64,000 nt of DNA from Dichotomocladium elegans. Its lineage: Eukaryota > Mucoromycota > Mucoromycetes > Mucorales > Lichtheimiaceae. The stretch lies in contig JAIXMN010000013.1 of the NCBI GenBank assembly GCA_025716815.1, positions 62,001-126,000 on the forward strand, written 5' to 3'. The position numbers were made by a program, and so were the translations under genes. Below the pieces are notes generated by a model that saw nothing but the letters and a program-made list of their open reading frames with translations, was not told the origin of the DNA and made no database searches. Shown in pieces: positions 13,336 to 25,727 of this stretch; position 1 is the stretch's first letter, and each line of letters begins with the position of its first letter.

Positions 13336-13562
13336 TTTGGTATATATCCAAGTTGGAGTATGTTTCAAGCAAACAGTTGATTAATTCAAATTTTTCTCGC
13401 TCCTATATTTCTCCTCCCCCCCATCGCTTTCCATTTTTGGCAATTTGCGGAAAAGGATGTATACCGAGCTTGTTAGGATTCTATTGACAAAATAAATAGG
13501 ACTAACCGACTTCTCTGTTTCCTTTTCCTGAAAAATAATATATATGTATGTATGTGTGGAAG

Positions 13563-16500
13563 CTATTCAGGCGTAGCAAGCGGATGCGTTGGTTTCTTGG
13601 GAATAAATGCAGGAGGCGCTACTGCTTGTGAAGGATACACATGACTAATCTTTCTTGCCTTGGGTCGTGGAGGCATCTCAGGCTCGATATAGAATTTTTC
13701 TGATCCAATCCACGGGAACTTTTTGAATGCATCAATGGTCTTATCATAGTCGACAAGATCAAGCCAGAGCTCACTAACGACTTCCCAGGGCCTGCATCCT
13801 TCCCAGTCCTTTTCTTCGTTATCTTTAAGTATTCCAGTTTTTCTACACTGGCTTAGCCGGTCCGGACTGTAGTGCTTTGGTAGTCCTTCTGGATCCAAAT
13901 CTGGTTTAAGTAGGTTTTCATCGTCGAGCCATAACCACATGCTGTAGTAAATCTGGCGTAATATTTCGCTGTGCCGCTGCTGTCGCTCATTGCATTTTTT
14001 ATCCGACTGTCGCTGGCTGTGGTAGGTTTGGAGAAATGCGATGCGATCACGCAACTTCTCGATGAGTTCCTGCTTCTTGTGGAAATACATAGCGCCATAG
14101 AAAACGAGTTGGTCGTCAATCTTGACATTCGCAAAGTACAATGAAAAGAAGCTCTGGAAATACAGAGGAGTCAGCGGATGGTTGGGAGAACAGACGAGCG
14201 CGTGTTGCATCCACCGATAAGGCGAGAGAAAATCCACCGGCTTGTCCATGGGTATTGTTTTTAGCAACGAGCTCACGCTTGTCTCCACGAGATCGGGCCC
14301 TTTGCTCAAGAGCTTTGCAAACGCTAGCCGAGCATCCTGATCCCTTGTGGTTTCCATTTGTAGTATTTCAAATGCAAACCATAGCGAATTATCCTCCACA
14401 CCTGCTGATCTGAACAAGTTGCTAGTCGTTAAGGATGCCAGCGACCATTCGCCTGTGAGTAAGCTGTTGTATTGCGCATCCGGTAGCATATTTTTGATAA
14501 GACGGAGTGGATTGCGCTGTGGGCTTTGGCTTGGACTCGTCGAAGGTATTGAAGAGTTGCTTTGCTGTCGACTCTGGATGAACAGGGTGTGCTCCTTAAC
14601 AAGCATCTCCCGTGCCAAATCGTGTCGATGCAGACAAAACGCTACTTTGCAGATAAAGTCCATGATCGCCACATAATTTTCGTTCCACATCCAGTCTTGT
14701 TTGCAGAAAACTGTCTTGAACCATGAATGGAGGATCAGGTCGCGATAGGAAAATCCGCCTGCAGTAGCTAGGTCGCTATTTACCGAATCAATAAAGACAC
14801 CGTGCCAAATATTTGCACCGATCATTATGGCAACCCCATTATTGTCTGTGGCAAATAGCGAGTCCTTGGGCGGATTTACGGTAATTGAAGTGCCGGCACG
14901 GGCTAGCATTGGGTCATTCTTCAAGTCCACCATTTGGCGCAAGAAGTTGACTAGGTTATTATCGTTAAAGAAATCGTCTCCATGCATAAAGACAAACGCA
15001 GGGATGATCTCGGCCAGGACCTTAACCACTGACTCAGGCTGGCCTCGCCGTAGTATCACTAATAGTTTATCCCATCCGCTTCCGGCTTCAAACCGAAGGA
15101 AATACCTGCTGGTTGGTGAGAGCATGAAGGAAATGTAGATCAACAACGCTCCGTGCGAAGCAACTGGATCCGTATGGCCATGGAGTATGTCCCTCAGAAA
15201 ACTGTTTGTGATGGACTTTTCGATATCCGATGCGCGTGGGGAAACCTCGCAATCGTAGAGCTTCAGCTGAAGCGCAATTTTCCAGGACCACTTGATGATG
15301 CCTCCTGATGAATCTGTCGTAGGAGACAGAAATGGTGGTGCGCTTACGGGCAAATAGGACGAAACGGCTGCACCGACTGTCTTGATGAGATCTTCGTTCT
15401 TTTCTGCGTCTGGAAGAGGGTGGTGGATCTGGCATGCATCCAGAAGCAAAAACGCCAGCTCCTCATGTATCTCATATGGGAGGAAAGGAAGCTTACGACC
15501 ATGCCAGGGTTGGGTCTTGGATTTGGAAGTGCCTTGGCCGCCTTCGTAGTCGTAATTAAGGTGGTCAAGGATATAACGCACAAACGTTACTTGGACGCTT
15601 CCCATAGTCCCTTGGCACAGAAGCTCGTGGAGCATGACAAGGTCGCTTTTTAAGATTTTCCATCTGTTGACCGGTAAAGAGCGGAACAAATAGAGTGCCA
15701 TCCCATTGATAGTGTCAAAATGCTTGGTTGTCCAGCGCAGCAAAAGCGAAATAGTGAACGGATGTGATGTGCATATCGTACTGAAGCTATCTCGGACGTC
15801 CTTATGATAGACATCACGTAGGTTGTCATCGAGGAAGGCGATTGTGAAGAAAGTATAAGCAATGATGGTGATAAGGCAAGCCGATAACTCGGATTCGACC
15901 CCCTGCGAGATGCTATCTGCCCCTGTAGGTATAGCGACAACAATGTTAGATAGACAGCCAAGCAGAAAGATTCCCTGGGTCTGATTTTCGACGAGAAAGG
16001 CAAGCAGTCGAGAGATATCAGGTAGACTCTCGAGTGTGTGTTGCAGATCTTGGGCCTCCTCGTAATTTTTTATGTCTAGCATGTGGGTTGTGATGTTCCA
16101 CAATGCCCTAATCGATACAGAGTGGTAGGGCAATGCGGGTAAAAAGTGCCATACATTTGCTTCTTTCGTTTCAAGATACCGATCCACCACCTTCAGTAAG
16201 AATTCATCCATCCGTTTCTGAACTTGCATTTGCTCCTTAGCGTCTAAATCCGATATGTGATCAGCGAGCACCTGCGATATCCGAGATGAGCACTGCGCTA
16301 ATCGCTTCGCTGCAGTGGAGTACTGGTGGGTTCTAAAGGTTTGGATCCCAACGTCCAGTACGTCGTTCAATTTATCCGAAAACGTAAACAGGCCATCAAG
16401 GTCTCCCGCCGTACGCGTGCCACTCTCTAGTGTATCATGCAAAATGGTGTCATATACGTGAACGATTGAAAGCTGGTCAAGACAGAGCAGATAGTCTTCC

Positions 16501-17776
16501 TCAGTCCAGCAAGAAGGGTGAGACTTGTCTGCAGAAAGAGGGTCAAATAGCAGGCGTAAAACTGTGATGTATTCCTCCATAAATGTTGCCCGATCATGAT
16601 CCTCCTTGATGAAAGTGTATTGCACAAGCGGTATGGCCCAATCTATACCTCCTGAGCACCTCAGAAGATGTCTGATTAGGAACTTGTAATCCGAGAGCGG
16701 TGCAAGTTTCAAATACGCTGCTGCAACGTGCATGATCCAAGCTCTGACATCCTCGGAAAACACCGGGATCTCTTCTTTTGACCCCAGTTCAGCTACCAGT
16801 TGCTTTCGCTCCGCCTCCTTCGGGAGTTCATTGTCTGTACCAAGGCCTCGATGATCGGCAGCAAACAAGGAGTTGAGCAGCTTCTTCAAGATGTTCAAGT
16901 CGGCTTGTTTAGCAACTGGATTGCTTTCCACATCCTGTTCGCCTCGGAGTTCAGGTTGGCATTGAAGATACCAGAGAGATTCATCGATAAAAAGCTGCGT
17001 GCCTTTTCGGGTCAGCTTAGCCTCGGGGAGCCGTTGAGTCATGGCCATATTGATCTCGCCTCGCAGGTTCTGGATAATCGCCTTGAGCTCTGCGTTCTCT
17101 TCTGTCTGAAACGTTGCTTGCTGATCTTTACGAATCTTCTTGTCGTCCTTGCGTTTCTTGCTCGGTGCGTTTTTAGATCGAGTGAGAGTACGAGTATCAG
17201 CATCGTGTTTCAAGAGCCGATCAGCGATGGAATCCTCGTAGTTTTTCACTTCATGCATTGTTGCCAGAATTTCGTCTACTTGATCGAGTTGTGATTGATA
17301 CTCGTTTAATTTGGCAGTGAGGATAAGATCATCCTCATTTGTGATTGATGGTGTAGAGACAATTGCGGGGGCGGTTTGATCGGCTACGGGTGCAGATGGA
17401 ACAGGTATAGAACCGTTGTCATTGTTTGTCGTTGTAGAAAGAAAGCGCACTTTAGATTGTAATGAGCTCAGTGCGCTCACATATCAATGGAGTGGGTGGG
17501 TGGGAAGGATCTCGATGATAAGAGAGTACCTTTTTTCGATTTGGAATTGCTGCGCTTGCTTTCTATGGCATTAAAAAAAAGGTGAGTTTTCGATTGGGGA
17601 ACTTTGGGCGGATCAGATCTACTTTGCATAATCTTCCTACTCCAGCGAAACAGTTTGGGATAAAAGTATGGAAAGAGGAGCTGAATATGCGTGTAGCGTG
17701 TAATAAATCGTTCATTAGAACGGAAGAGTTCTTACATAGAAGAATCCAAAACGGGAAAGTCCACATGACTTTGCAT
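13563..17776 (-). CDS. EPG5-like autophagosome-lysosome tethering protein
   Basis: EPG5 is a Rab7 effector that tethers autophagosomes to late endosomes/lysosomes in animals (established knowledge). One exon of 3.9 kb (17475-13563) holds nearly all the protein. Its frame does not start with ATG there, so I add two upstream exons, 17562-17530 and 17776-17736, in matching phase. The total is 1328 residues beginning MQSHVDFPVLDSS. Family-like stretches are PLSDYKFLIRHLLRC, CWTEEDYLLCLDQ, the VLDVGIQTFRTHQYSTAAKR region and the C-terminal IYYSMWLWLDDENLL. An N-terminal Lys-rich segment (PSKKRKDDKKIRK, near residue 130) and a helical region precede the conserved core. It is about half the length of human EPG5 (roughly 2,570 residues). 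The assignment rests on remembered motifs, and the two 5' micro-exons are inferred from splice signals only. Confidence 0.72.
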
Positions 17777-18126
17777 GATGTTGTGTTTAATGCAAGGCAC
17801 ATTTTCCACTGTGTCTGGTACGTAATGTCGTACTTGACGTTGGCAAAAGATTCCTGCTCTTGCGGAATAGGTTCAATCGGGTGGCGTAAAGGATCCAAAA
17901 ACAATTACATTAGTTCCCAAAGACCTGAAGCATCATAACGTCTGGTTTTAAAGATTGCGTTTGTGTAAGCTTTCCTTCGAGTCTGCCAACACTGTTTGCG
18001 TGCATTATGCCTTTATGGGTAAAATATTGGGATGGTAAAAAGGTGTATAAGCTGGAAAGTTTTGAAAGAATGGCGGAGGATATGAATCAACTAAAATATA
18101 TGTACTGAATACTTTTACGTGTGTAG
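17777..18126. other. Intergenic between EPG5-like gene and 7TM gene 1
   Basis: About 350 bp, the upstream region of the EPG5-like gene and the 3' flank of the 7TM gene. A reverse-strand frame reading DPLRHPIEPIPQEQE lies at 17840-17900. It is in a different frame from the proposed EPG5 start and I could not connect it, so an additional 5' exon remains possible. Confidence 0.4.
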
Positions 18127-19739
18127 TTAACACATGAGCTCGTGTTTTGATGAACCATTATCATCATTCTTTTTCCTGTAAAACATGTCTTCTCGGATAT
18201 CGTTCTGGCGATCTACTGAGAATCTGGATTCCGATAGATTGGGGCCAAGGACATGCTTTTCATAAAGCTGCTGATACCGCATCTGTTGATATTTGATGTC
18301 GGTCATGTAAGCGGTGTCTTCTTCGGTGTTGTCAAAAGAGGTCGACTGGATCGGAGTCCCGTCGATGCAATCCGCTGTGGACCCCTTTGTGTTGTTTCCA
18401 CTCGAAGAGCTTGTAACAAGAGCCGCATTCTTTTCTATCTTTGGGCTATTTCTCGCAAGTCAGTATAAAATAAATTATGCAAGAGAAGATGAGATATGCT
18501 TACTTGATGATGATGGCGAGCTCAACAAATACAGTCGTCAGCGGTCCGAGGTAGGTCCAGATCACGGAGAGGATCACGCTACCGGCGGTACTGGTCATGA
18601 TCAGGTCGCGCAAAATCCCATAGAGGAGCAGGAAGGACGCGAATTGCAGAAGACATATGATGATGATGCCTACCAACATCTTAATTTTGAAGATGCCGGT
18701 CTTGACAGCCTGGTAGCGCACGCTGCCTTTAGTAAATTTAACAAGATGGGAGTTGAGGATACGGACGAGGCGGTATCCGGCAAATAACACAGCGGCGCTC
18801 AGTGATGTGTCATGTAAGAACCAAAAACCGTAAAGAAGTCTGGAGAACACTTCGGCTACGTAGAGGTTTGCCTCAGCATACACACCGGCAAGGACCGAGC
18901 AGATGTTGTTGATTACAAAAGGCCACAAGAAAAACCACGAACCCAAGAGATCGACAACTGTGGCTGATGGGAGCCAGCCAGTGGACACAGCTTTGTGACT
19001 CTGATGAAATAGACGGTCAGTTTCACATGTAAGTTTTGGGTTCTGATATTCATATGCGCTAATAAAACTTCATTCATATTTGTGTTTACCTCGGCGAGTG
19101 TCTGCGCTATCCCGACGAGATAAAGGGCGAAGGAGCCATATCCAAATTGCCAGGGAATTTCGAATAAAACTATTATCACAGATCAACAGACATGCGCTTT
19201 CTATGGAAAAGAAGTGCCTACATGAACGGAGGATGATATTTTCCGGAGCAACGTCTAGAACAAGCACAAGACTCGAGACAAGGCGAACTGAGCGGCCGCG
19301 GAGGTACGTAGGGGAAGCAAGAAAAGCAAGACATCATATGGACAGTAGATATGGTAAGCGCAAAATGGTTAAGCACTTGGAGGTCACTTACGTATGTTGT
19401 AGATGGTCAGGAGAACAAGCATCGTATCTACAGGTTTAGGGCGGAGGCAACCACCTGACCTGGAATAATCCCATAGGCGATGACCCTTGACCACCATGCG
19501 ATGGAAGATCAGGACACATCCTTTATGGATCTGAAGCGTCAGCTCCATGTTTTTGCATTTTGGGGTGGGATAGCCGTACCAACAGCCACAACTAGGGCAG
19601 AAAGGGCGATGTTGACGATGTATATAAAGTACATAGCAGTAGCTTCCTCGCAGTTAACAATCGAGAGCCGCCAGTCGCAATGACACACGGCGTCGACACA
19701 GTGGTGAGTGAGATTTCGTACGAGCAGTTGTTGATCCAT
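18127..19739 (-). CDS. Seven-transmembrane (GPCR-like) protein, tandem copy 1
   Basis: I do not recognise a named family. Start ATG 19739. Exons are 19739-19580, 19520-19392, two short exons near 19340-19215 and 19165-19090, a long exon about 19000-18504, and a tail exon to TAA at 18127. The short extracellular-looking N-terminus is Cys/His-rich (HCVDAVCHCDW...VNC). Seven hydrophobic segments follow: MYFIYIVNIALSALVVAVG, DTMLVLLTIYNI, IVLFEIPWQFGYGSFALYLV, FFLWPFVINNICSVLAG, FLHDTSLSAAVLFAGY, MLVGIIIICLLQFASFLLL and SVILSVIWTYLGPLTTVFVE. The cytosolic-looking tail of about 100 residues is polar and carries DIKYQQMRYQQLYEKH. The topology suggests a plasma-membrane receptor or sensor (inference). 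It shares exon phases and most blocks (GHRLW..GCLRPKPxD, PWQFGYG, GIAQTLA) with the gene at 22.1-23.9 kb, so the two are tandem duplicates. Confidence 0.75.
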
Positions 19740-21069
19740 TGCCTTTGCTCGAATGAAGTGCACTGAATTAAATGTGGAGAAGAACAACAATATTGGAAAT
19801 TAAAAAAAATCCTATAAATATCTAATCGCGATTCATCCCAAACAATTAGTCCAGGTTCCGAGACTTTTTTAAGTGAACAGTCTGCTCGATCGCCCTCTAC
19901 TCTTGCTTCTCCGGGCAGTCCGGCATCGCATTTTCTTATTCAGATAGAGTACATGAAACAATGAGCATTTCATCCAACCCACAAAGCATTTCCATGATGA
20001 GAAATGGACTGGTCTTTTCTGTCGTGAGGTGTATGTACTCAGAGCCCATTTCACAGAACATATACATGGTTCCTCAGCCGTTACACCGGCGGTAATTCCT
20101 TGTTCAGTGAATTGAACGTCTTATTTTATCTGTGTCAAACTGTGCTACAATACCCATCATTTATCTATTTTCGGATGAGGAACGGAGCATGAGTATCTCC
20201 ATGTCACTCTAACCATTTCATCCGTGCTCTGAGTAGGCTGCTAATCGCTCTTATATAGCAGAATGTCCATGAGGTATATTCGTCTTCCGCCCTCCAGAAG
20301 GTCATATTCTATTGATGAAGCTCAAGTGGTCCGATACACTGCAAAATTGGATCGGGCCGAACCCTTCATATATGTATCTTTTTTTTTGGGGCTATAGCAT
20401 TCTGCACTTAGCTCAGGCAATCCACAAAAGTAGGCATTTTTATGCAGTTGGCTTTTTGACCCATAATATCCGGAAACCCTTCTAGACCGGATTAGCTTTG
20501 GCCATAAAGGGGATTCTTTCGATACAATTCCATGTTTATAGTTTCCTTTGTTGGTCGAACGTATTTCAGGTGTCTGTCTATCTGTGCTCGCAAGCTTTGG
20601 TATGTAGGTGTGAAATAATCAATAGGCGCCAAAATTCAGAATGAGCCGAGGGTGGACAGTTGTGTTGCATGAGGTGAAACTTGCTTGGGAATAACAAGAA
20701 CGGGTGGTAATCAGTTTTGCAAAAGGGGAGGGGAATAAATATAGCTATTGGACGCATTCATCCTCAAACGACCAGAAGACATCGCCCTCTGTTTTCTTAC
20801 GGACCCGTTGATGCCCTGATTGGGTTTGCTTAGATGAATTTGTGGTTGCACGAATTTTTCATTTTATTGCGCACACAATTTTCTGACGGGAGGGGGGGTG
20901 GATGATGAAGAAAGCAAGAGTATATGGATTACAAATATAGATGGGTTGGATGTTTGATCTGTAATGATGGCACCCCATCATGTAGCATAATTGACACTGT
21001 AGAATCTTGTCACATCCAGCCATTCTCATTCATTTCCATCGAGGCACACATCAGTTTTGGAAGCATTAG
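19740..21069. other. Gene-poor spacer upstream of 7TM gene 1
   Basis: About 1.3 kb with no frame I can support on either strand. It contains the presumed promoter of 7TM copy 1. AT-rich tracts and a short T-run near 20380 are visible, and nothing else stands out. Confidence 0.5.
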
Positions 21070-21451
21070 CTACATAGCCGATTTGAGCCCACGTCCTCCA
21101 ACTGTCTTATCATATCCTTCGCTCGCTTTATGTGCAACCACCCATGACGTACTTCGTCCGTTGTACCATGAAGTAGGTTGGATAGCTTGCAATTTTGGTA
21201 AGTTGGGTGCTAGGAATTTGCCACGGAGCACGTGTAATCTTATGCTATGCGTAACCTCAGGGGTGAGAGGTACAGAAAGGAATACGTACCCACGCACGCT
21301 GACGTGAAGGCAAATAAGATGATGCCGGCCAGTGAATATACATAAGTGCAAACAGAGCGATAAAACTCAATAGTAAAAAAGCAATGTTCACGAAAGCTCT
21401 GGATGGCCTTTTGCGAGGACCGCGTAGCGAGTGGTTGTTGGCGGTTGTCAT
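21070..21451 (-). CDS. Small single-pass membrane protein, unknown
   Basis: Unrecognised. Two exons, 21451-21294 and 21244-21070, joined by a 49-bp GT-AG intron, give 110 residues. The N-terminus is basic (SLRGPRKRPSRAF), then comes one hydrophobic helix (VNIAFLLLSFIALFALMYI, about residues 22-40), then a polar region ending LKSAM. This would give a type II signal-anchor topology. The larger frame begins further upstream at a TTG, so the ATG at 21451 is the sensible start. It lies between the two 7TM paralogues on the same strand. The prediction depends on one short intron and has no homology support that I can recall. Confidence 0.4.
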
Positions 21452-22133
21452 ACAAGACAATACAGTGTTTTGCTCGGGATTTTCTTAGTGCTGAAAGAGC
21501 TGTGATTGGTATTTACTAGTGCTGGATTACCGCACGTCGATCTGGGACGTACCGTCGGTGTGTTACGCGAGTTTTAATAATTCGGGTTTCCCGGTTTGGC
21601 GCGTGGTCCTCCAGCAAAAAAAAAAAAAAAAAAACATGAAGAGAACTTTCTTTCCCCGTTTCCTGAGTACGCGCATGTAACACAATGTTTCACGTCTAGC
21701 GACCACCGCTGCAAGTATTTCTAACCTAAATAAGGGACCCCACCCCATGAAGCACAGTCAATTCGGCAAATAACAATTCGAGGGCATATATGAAATAAAC
21801 ACAGCTTTGACCAAGCATAATAATCTGGATCTATCGTCTATTTTTCCGGGCGACTGCAGCTTCACCCACAAGTAGCTCTTGAATGCGTACATGGTCAACC
21901 ATTTCCTTCACAGAGCCCCATAGCACTTGGACGGCCCTGTTGATATGCTATATCTCCTGAAACACCGGAGCGGGTATAGAAATAAATGAATAAAATGTCT
22001 TCTATTAGTTTATGTGGAGATAAAAGTTGTGTGGGCGTGTATCTGGTCCTGCGAAAGGGTCTAAAGCAATATGTCGACTTTGGAGAAACGAAGAATAAAT
22101 AATATATGCTGGGAGAGGAGTAGTAGGTGATAA
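21452..22133. other. Intergenic, 3' of 7TM gene 2
   Basis: About 680 bp containing an A-run at 21616-21633. On the minus strand around 21840-21955 an acceptor-like site is followed by about 37 sense codons (INRAVQVLWGSVKEMVDHV...). They could be an exon, but I found no start or upstream exon, so I do not call a gene. Confidence 0.4.
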
Positions 22134-23898
22134 CTATTTTTCATTCATCAAGTGGATCTGGGATGAGAGATCGTCCTCGTCGCTTTGTTGCTGGCTTTGT
22201 TGCCAAGAGGCGGGTATAGGGTTACGCGCAGGAGCGGATGTAACTGCGATTTTTTCGCTGCTGGACGCGCCGTTATAACTATGCTTGGTACCGAAAGCGC
22301 TGGTGTTGGTGTTGTGGCGATTGTTGTGCTTCTGAAAGACTTGCTGGTACTGCATCTGTTGGGCTTTTAAATCCTCGTAGCCGTGGCTGTTTATTGAACC
22401 CTGGAAGCTGGTATCGAAGCCCGAGGGGCCGGCAAAAGACGACATTTGGGTTTCATCATGACACAACGTCGACTTGCCGCCGGCGCCGGCGCTTGAAGTC
22501 TTAAGACCGCCGATACTGGCGTTTCCAATCTTGGGGCTGTTGGGAAGATAGATCGAGTGAGATCCAGTGCCCCAAGCTAAAAAAAAAAGTGTGTGTCTGT
22601 GTGTGGGGGGAGGAGAAGCGCAGCTTCAACTTACTTGAATAGTACTGCAATCTCGACGAAGAGGGTTGAAAGCGAGCCGAGAAAATTCCACATGACACCT
22701 AAAAAGATGGACCCGGGCGGATTTATCATGATGGCGTCACGCAGCGCACCGTACATGAGCAGAAAGATGGCAAACCCAAAGAGACAAATCAAGGTAATAA
22801 TTACGACGGACCGGATCTACAAAAAACACTCTTTCTGTCAGTCCATGGCACGTTTGGGTAGGATAGATCGACCGCCATACCTTGAAGATGCCCGTCTTGA
22901 TGGAATCATACCGAGGACCGGATGGCTGGATTTTTATCAGATGATCATTGAGGATGCGTATTAGCCGCACCCCAGCATAGAGAACAGCTACACCGAGCGA
23001 GAAGCAATGGATAAACCAGACAACATACAGAACGCGAACCAGAGTCTCTGCAACAGCGACATTGGTCCGAGCTAACGCGCCGCTTGTGATAGCAATGATA
23101 TTGTTTACGATAAACGGGGCAAAAAAGAAGGTGCATCCGATCACGTCCACGGTGCCTGAGGATGGCAGCCATCCGCTGGAGATGGCTTTATGGCTCTACA
23201 AAGCAGAACTGTGAGAAAATGCGGTGTATGAAAATGGTGTGGACGTTCGGTTACATCAGCAAGAGTCTGTGCAATTCCGACCATGTATAACACAAAAGCT
23301 CCATAGCCAAATTGCCAGGGTAACTCGAAGACGACTATGCAGGGATCGTCGGAAATGAATGAATGAATCGAGCGTCTGCCTCATCCACGTCCCATACGTA
23401 CTCATGCGGGAGGTCATGTCTTTTGCAACATCCGTGACGAGAATGACGCTTGTTATAAGGCGGACTTTTTGCAGTTTTTAGCGAGCGTTTTTGGAGGGGA
23501 GATGTAGAAAGATCGATCCTTACGGCAATTGAATATCGTCAAAAGGAATAATAAACAGTCAATAGGTTTCGGCCGTAGGCAGCCTTTCCCGGATCCGAAT
23601 TCAAACAGTCGATGGCCCTTGAAGCCAATGCGATGTACGAGAAGACCCACGCCTAATAAACGAACAGCACGCAACCTTTCATGAGACACACAAGAGCGTT
23701 TATCAAATAGCTGATCATCCGTTGTGCTCATGCTTTACCGATGATAGCAACGAGGGAGGAAAATGCAATGTTGGCAATATAAACATCTGTCATGGCTTTT
23801 TGTTCTACACAGTCTTGCAGTGTCACCCGCCAATCGCAGTGACAAGTGCCGTCTGTTGTACAATGGTATTCAAACGTTCGTAAGTCGCGCGTAGCCAT
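22134..23898 (-). CDS. Seven-transmembrane (GPCR-like) protein, tandem copy 2
   Basis: Paralogue of the 18.1-19.7 kb gene with the same exon architecture. Start ATG 23898 (MATRDLRTFEYHC), stop TAG at 22134. The N-terminal Cys block (CTTDGTCHCDW...DC) matches copy 1. Shared blocks include GHRLFEF..GCLRPKPID, VRLITSVILVTDVA, ELPWQFGYGAFVLYMVGIA and SGWLPSSGTVDVIGCTFFF, then IRILNDHLIK, FAIFLLMYGALRD and a last helix GVMWNFLGSLSTLFVEIAV. The C-terminal tail differs in sequence but begins with the same SPKI and retains a motif, EDLKAQQMQYQQVFQKH. It is longer and Gln/Ser/Asn-rich. Seven hydrophobic spans are visible. Receptor function is inferred from topology only; ligand and partners are unknown. 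Confidence 0.75.
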
Positions 23899-25727
23899 GT
23901 TCTGTAGTTTCTCTCTTTTTCAGGGCGCTTCTGTTGTTATTTGTTTTTGCGGGTGCGGAAGGGGCGGGTTGGTAGGGAGGGGGGAGGATGGAAGGAGAGG
24001 AAAGAGGGAAGAGGCAGCAGTGAATGTACCGTTTTGCTATTTCATTTTATTCAATTGTGTGCGACATCACTTTTTTTTTTTGAAGGCCGTGACAGATCGA
24101 CTTTGGTAAAAAACACACGCTGCCATTTGATAATCCGCTTAGGAGTGCGTCTCCGGCTATTGTTAAAGCCACCCATCGTCGTATTCTGTGCATACTCGAC
24201 GCTACATTGCGCTCACAAATGCAATCCATATATGTATATCTAGCGTTATACACCATTAAAGATCGAGTCTCTTCAAATACTAGGTCTTTCCCTCCTGTAG
24301 AAACAGCCCAAAGATTAGCTTAGAATTTTTGATTTAAGGTTAGAGTCTTCTGTATACGAAATCAAATTATCAACTCCTTCCATATTAACACCCCGCCTCT
24401 GTTGTACTTCCTTAACCCCCCATTTATTTAGAGCACTTGACTGCCTCTGCACTTTTGTATGAAACCGGGCTAACTGGCAAAGGATAGTACCCAAGGCTAT
24501 TTCCCAGTCCGCTTTCTTTATTTTCTCTCTCTACACGATGGCTATTAACGATCACGGACGCCACGAGTCGTCCTAGCTCGTGGATATTCATGTATAAAAA
24601 TTACAGGTGATGACAAGGCCGTATTCCCCTATTCTGAGAAAAAAAAAAAGATATGTATGGATAAGTACCATTCTCCTAGAGAGAAAAGGATGCTATTTTA
24701 TCCGAGATACTTGCGAACATACGCTTATGCAAAGTACACTTAACAATGGGCTTCAGATGCTTGCATCGCATAGAATATCAGCTCATATCGTATCTAATTT
24801 TATCCTAATTCATTAATGGCATGGGTGGCCCAGCGCATCACATCTGCTTTTCAGATGTCCACGAACGTGGTTCAGTGTTTCTCAAAAGTCAATCAAAGTC
24901 AATTGCATACGCAGCAAGTCGGGAACTCTTCGTCAATAAACCAACAATAGTGTCAAGTTTCACCGACTGCAGCATACACATACATCGTTTGTTGGTTACG
25001 TGACTCTTCCTGATGTTCATCCCTATTATTTTGCCCTCATTCCGAAGTCCGTGCCACCCATTGTTCTTCGCTCGCGTCGCCCTTGTCATCTTGCTGGCGC
25101 AACTTCGGAATAATCTTTCATCCTGCGTACGAACAGGAAAACTGATATAAGCTCGGTCCCAAGTAGGAGCTGAACGGAACCATCCGGCTTCTTTTTCTGG
25201 GAACTTTGGCATAAGGACAACTCAGAGCTTCAAGAGGGACAAAGAAGATAACACATTGGGTGAGTCGCTGACAGTGAGCAAGGATGTAAAAGTCGCGAAT
25301 ATGTCGTGCATTTTTTGCTCCAGTAAAAGCCATGTCCAACATGTCGGAAGTATCCAAATGACAAAGCATTGCCTCACAGCAATAGCATAAGAATATCAGA
25401 GAGAAAAAGAAACCAATAAGAAGTCTTTACTGTGTACGGTGCAAGTGTTTCTCCCTCTCTCTCTCTCTCTGTTGTGTATGTATACTCTTAGTTGCGTTTT
25501 GTTCCTATGTAGCCATAGCATTCCGCGCGCTGATGGGCCCCTTCTCTCCACCCCTCCCAATTTAGAATGCAACGTGAATTCCTTTCCCGCCATTGGCTGG
25601 ATTATTTTACTTCCCGACAAAGGCGAACCTGATTTCCGGAAAGAGAGGTATTTTCCACTAAAGCCGTACGATTGCCAATCGCTTTGGATGGCGTCCATCA
25701 ACTCATAACTTTCCAAAGGAACATCCC
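23899..25727. other. Gene-poor spacer
   Basis: About 1.8 kb. The first few hundred bases are presumably the promoter of 7TM copy 2 and include a G-rich purine tract (23960-24020). Minus-strand frames of 107 and 148 codons exist at 24889-25212 and 25396-25842. Neither shows recognisable features, and the latter overlaps a better supported small gene on the other strand. A (CT)n tract lies at 25450-25472. Confidence 0.45.

Noticed and set aside
17563..17904. 113-codon minus-strand frame upstream of the EPG5-like gene
   Set aside because: Starts at a TTG and is out of phase with the following exons. The alternative frame with ATG 17776 joins correctly. A further 5' exon cannot be excluded.
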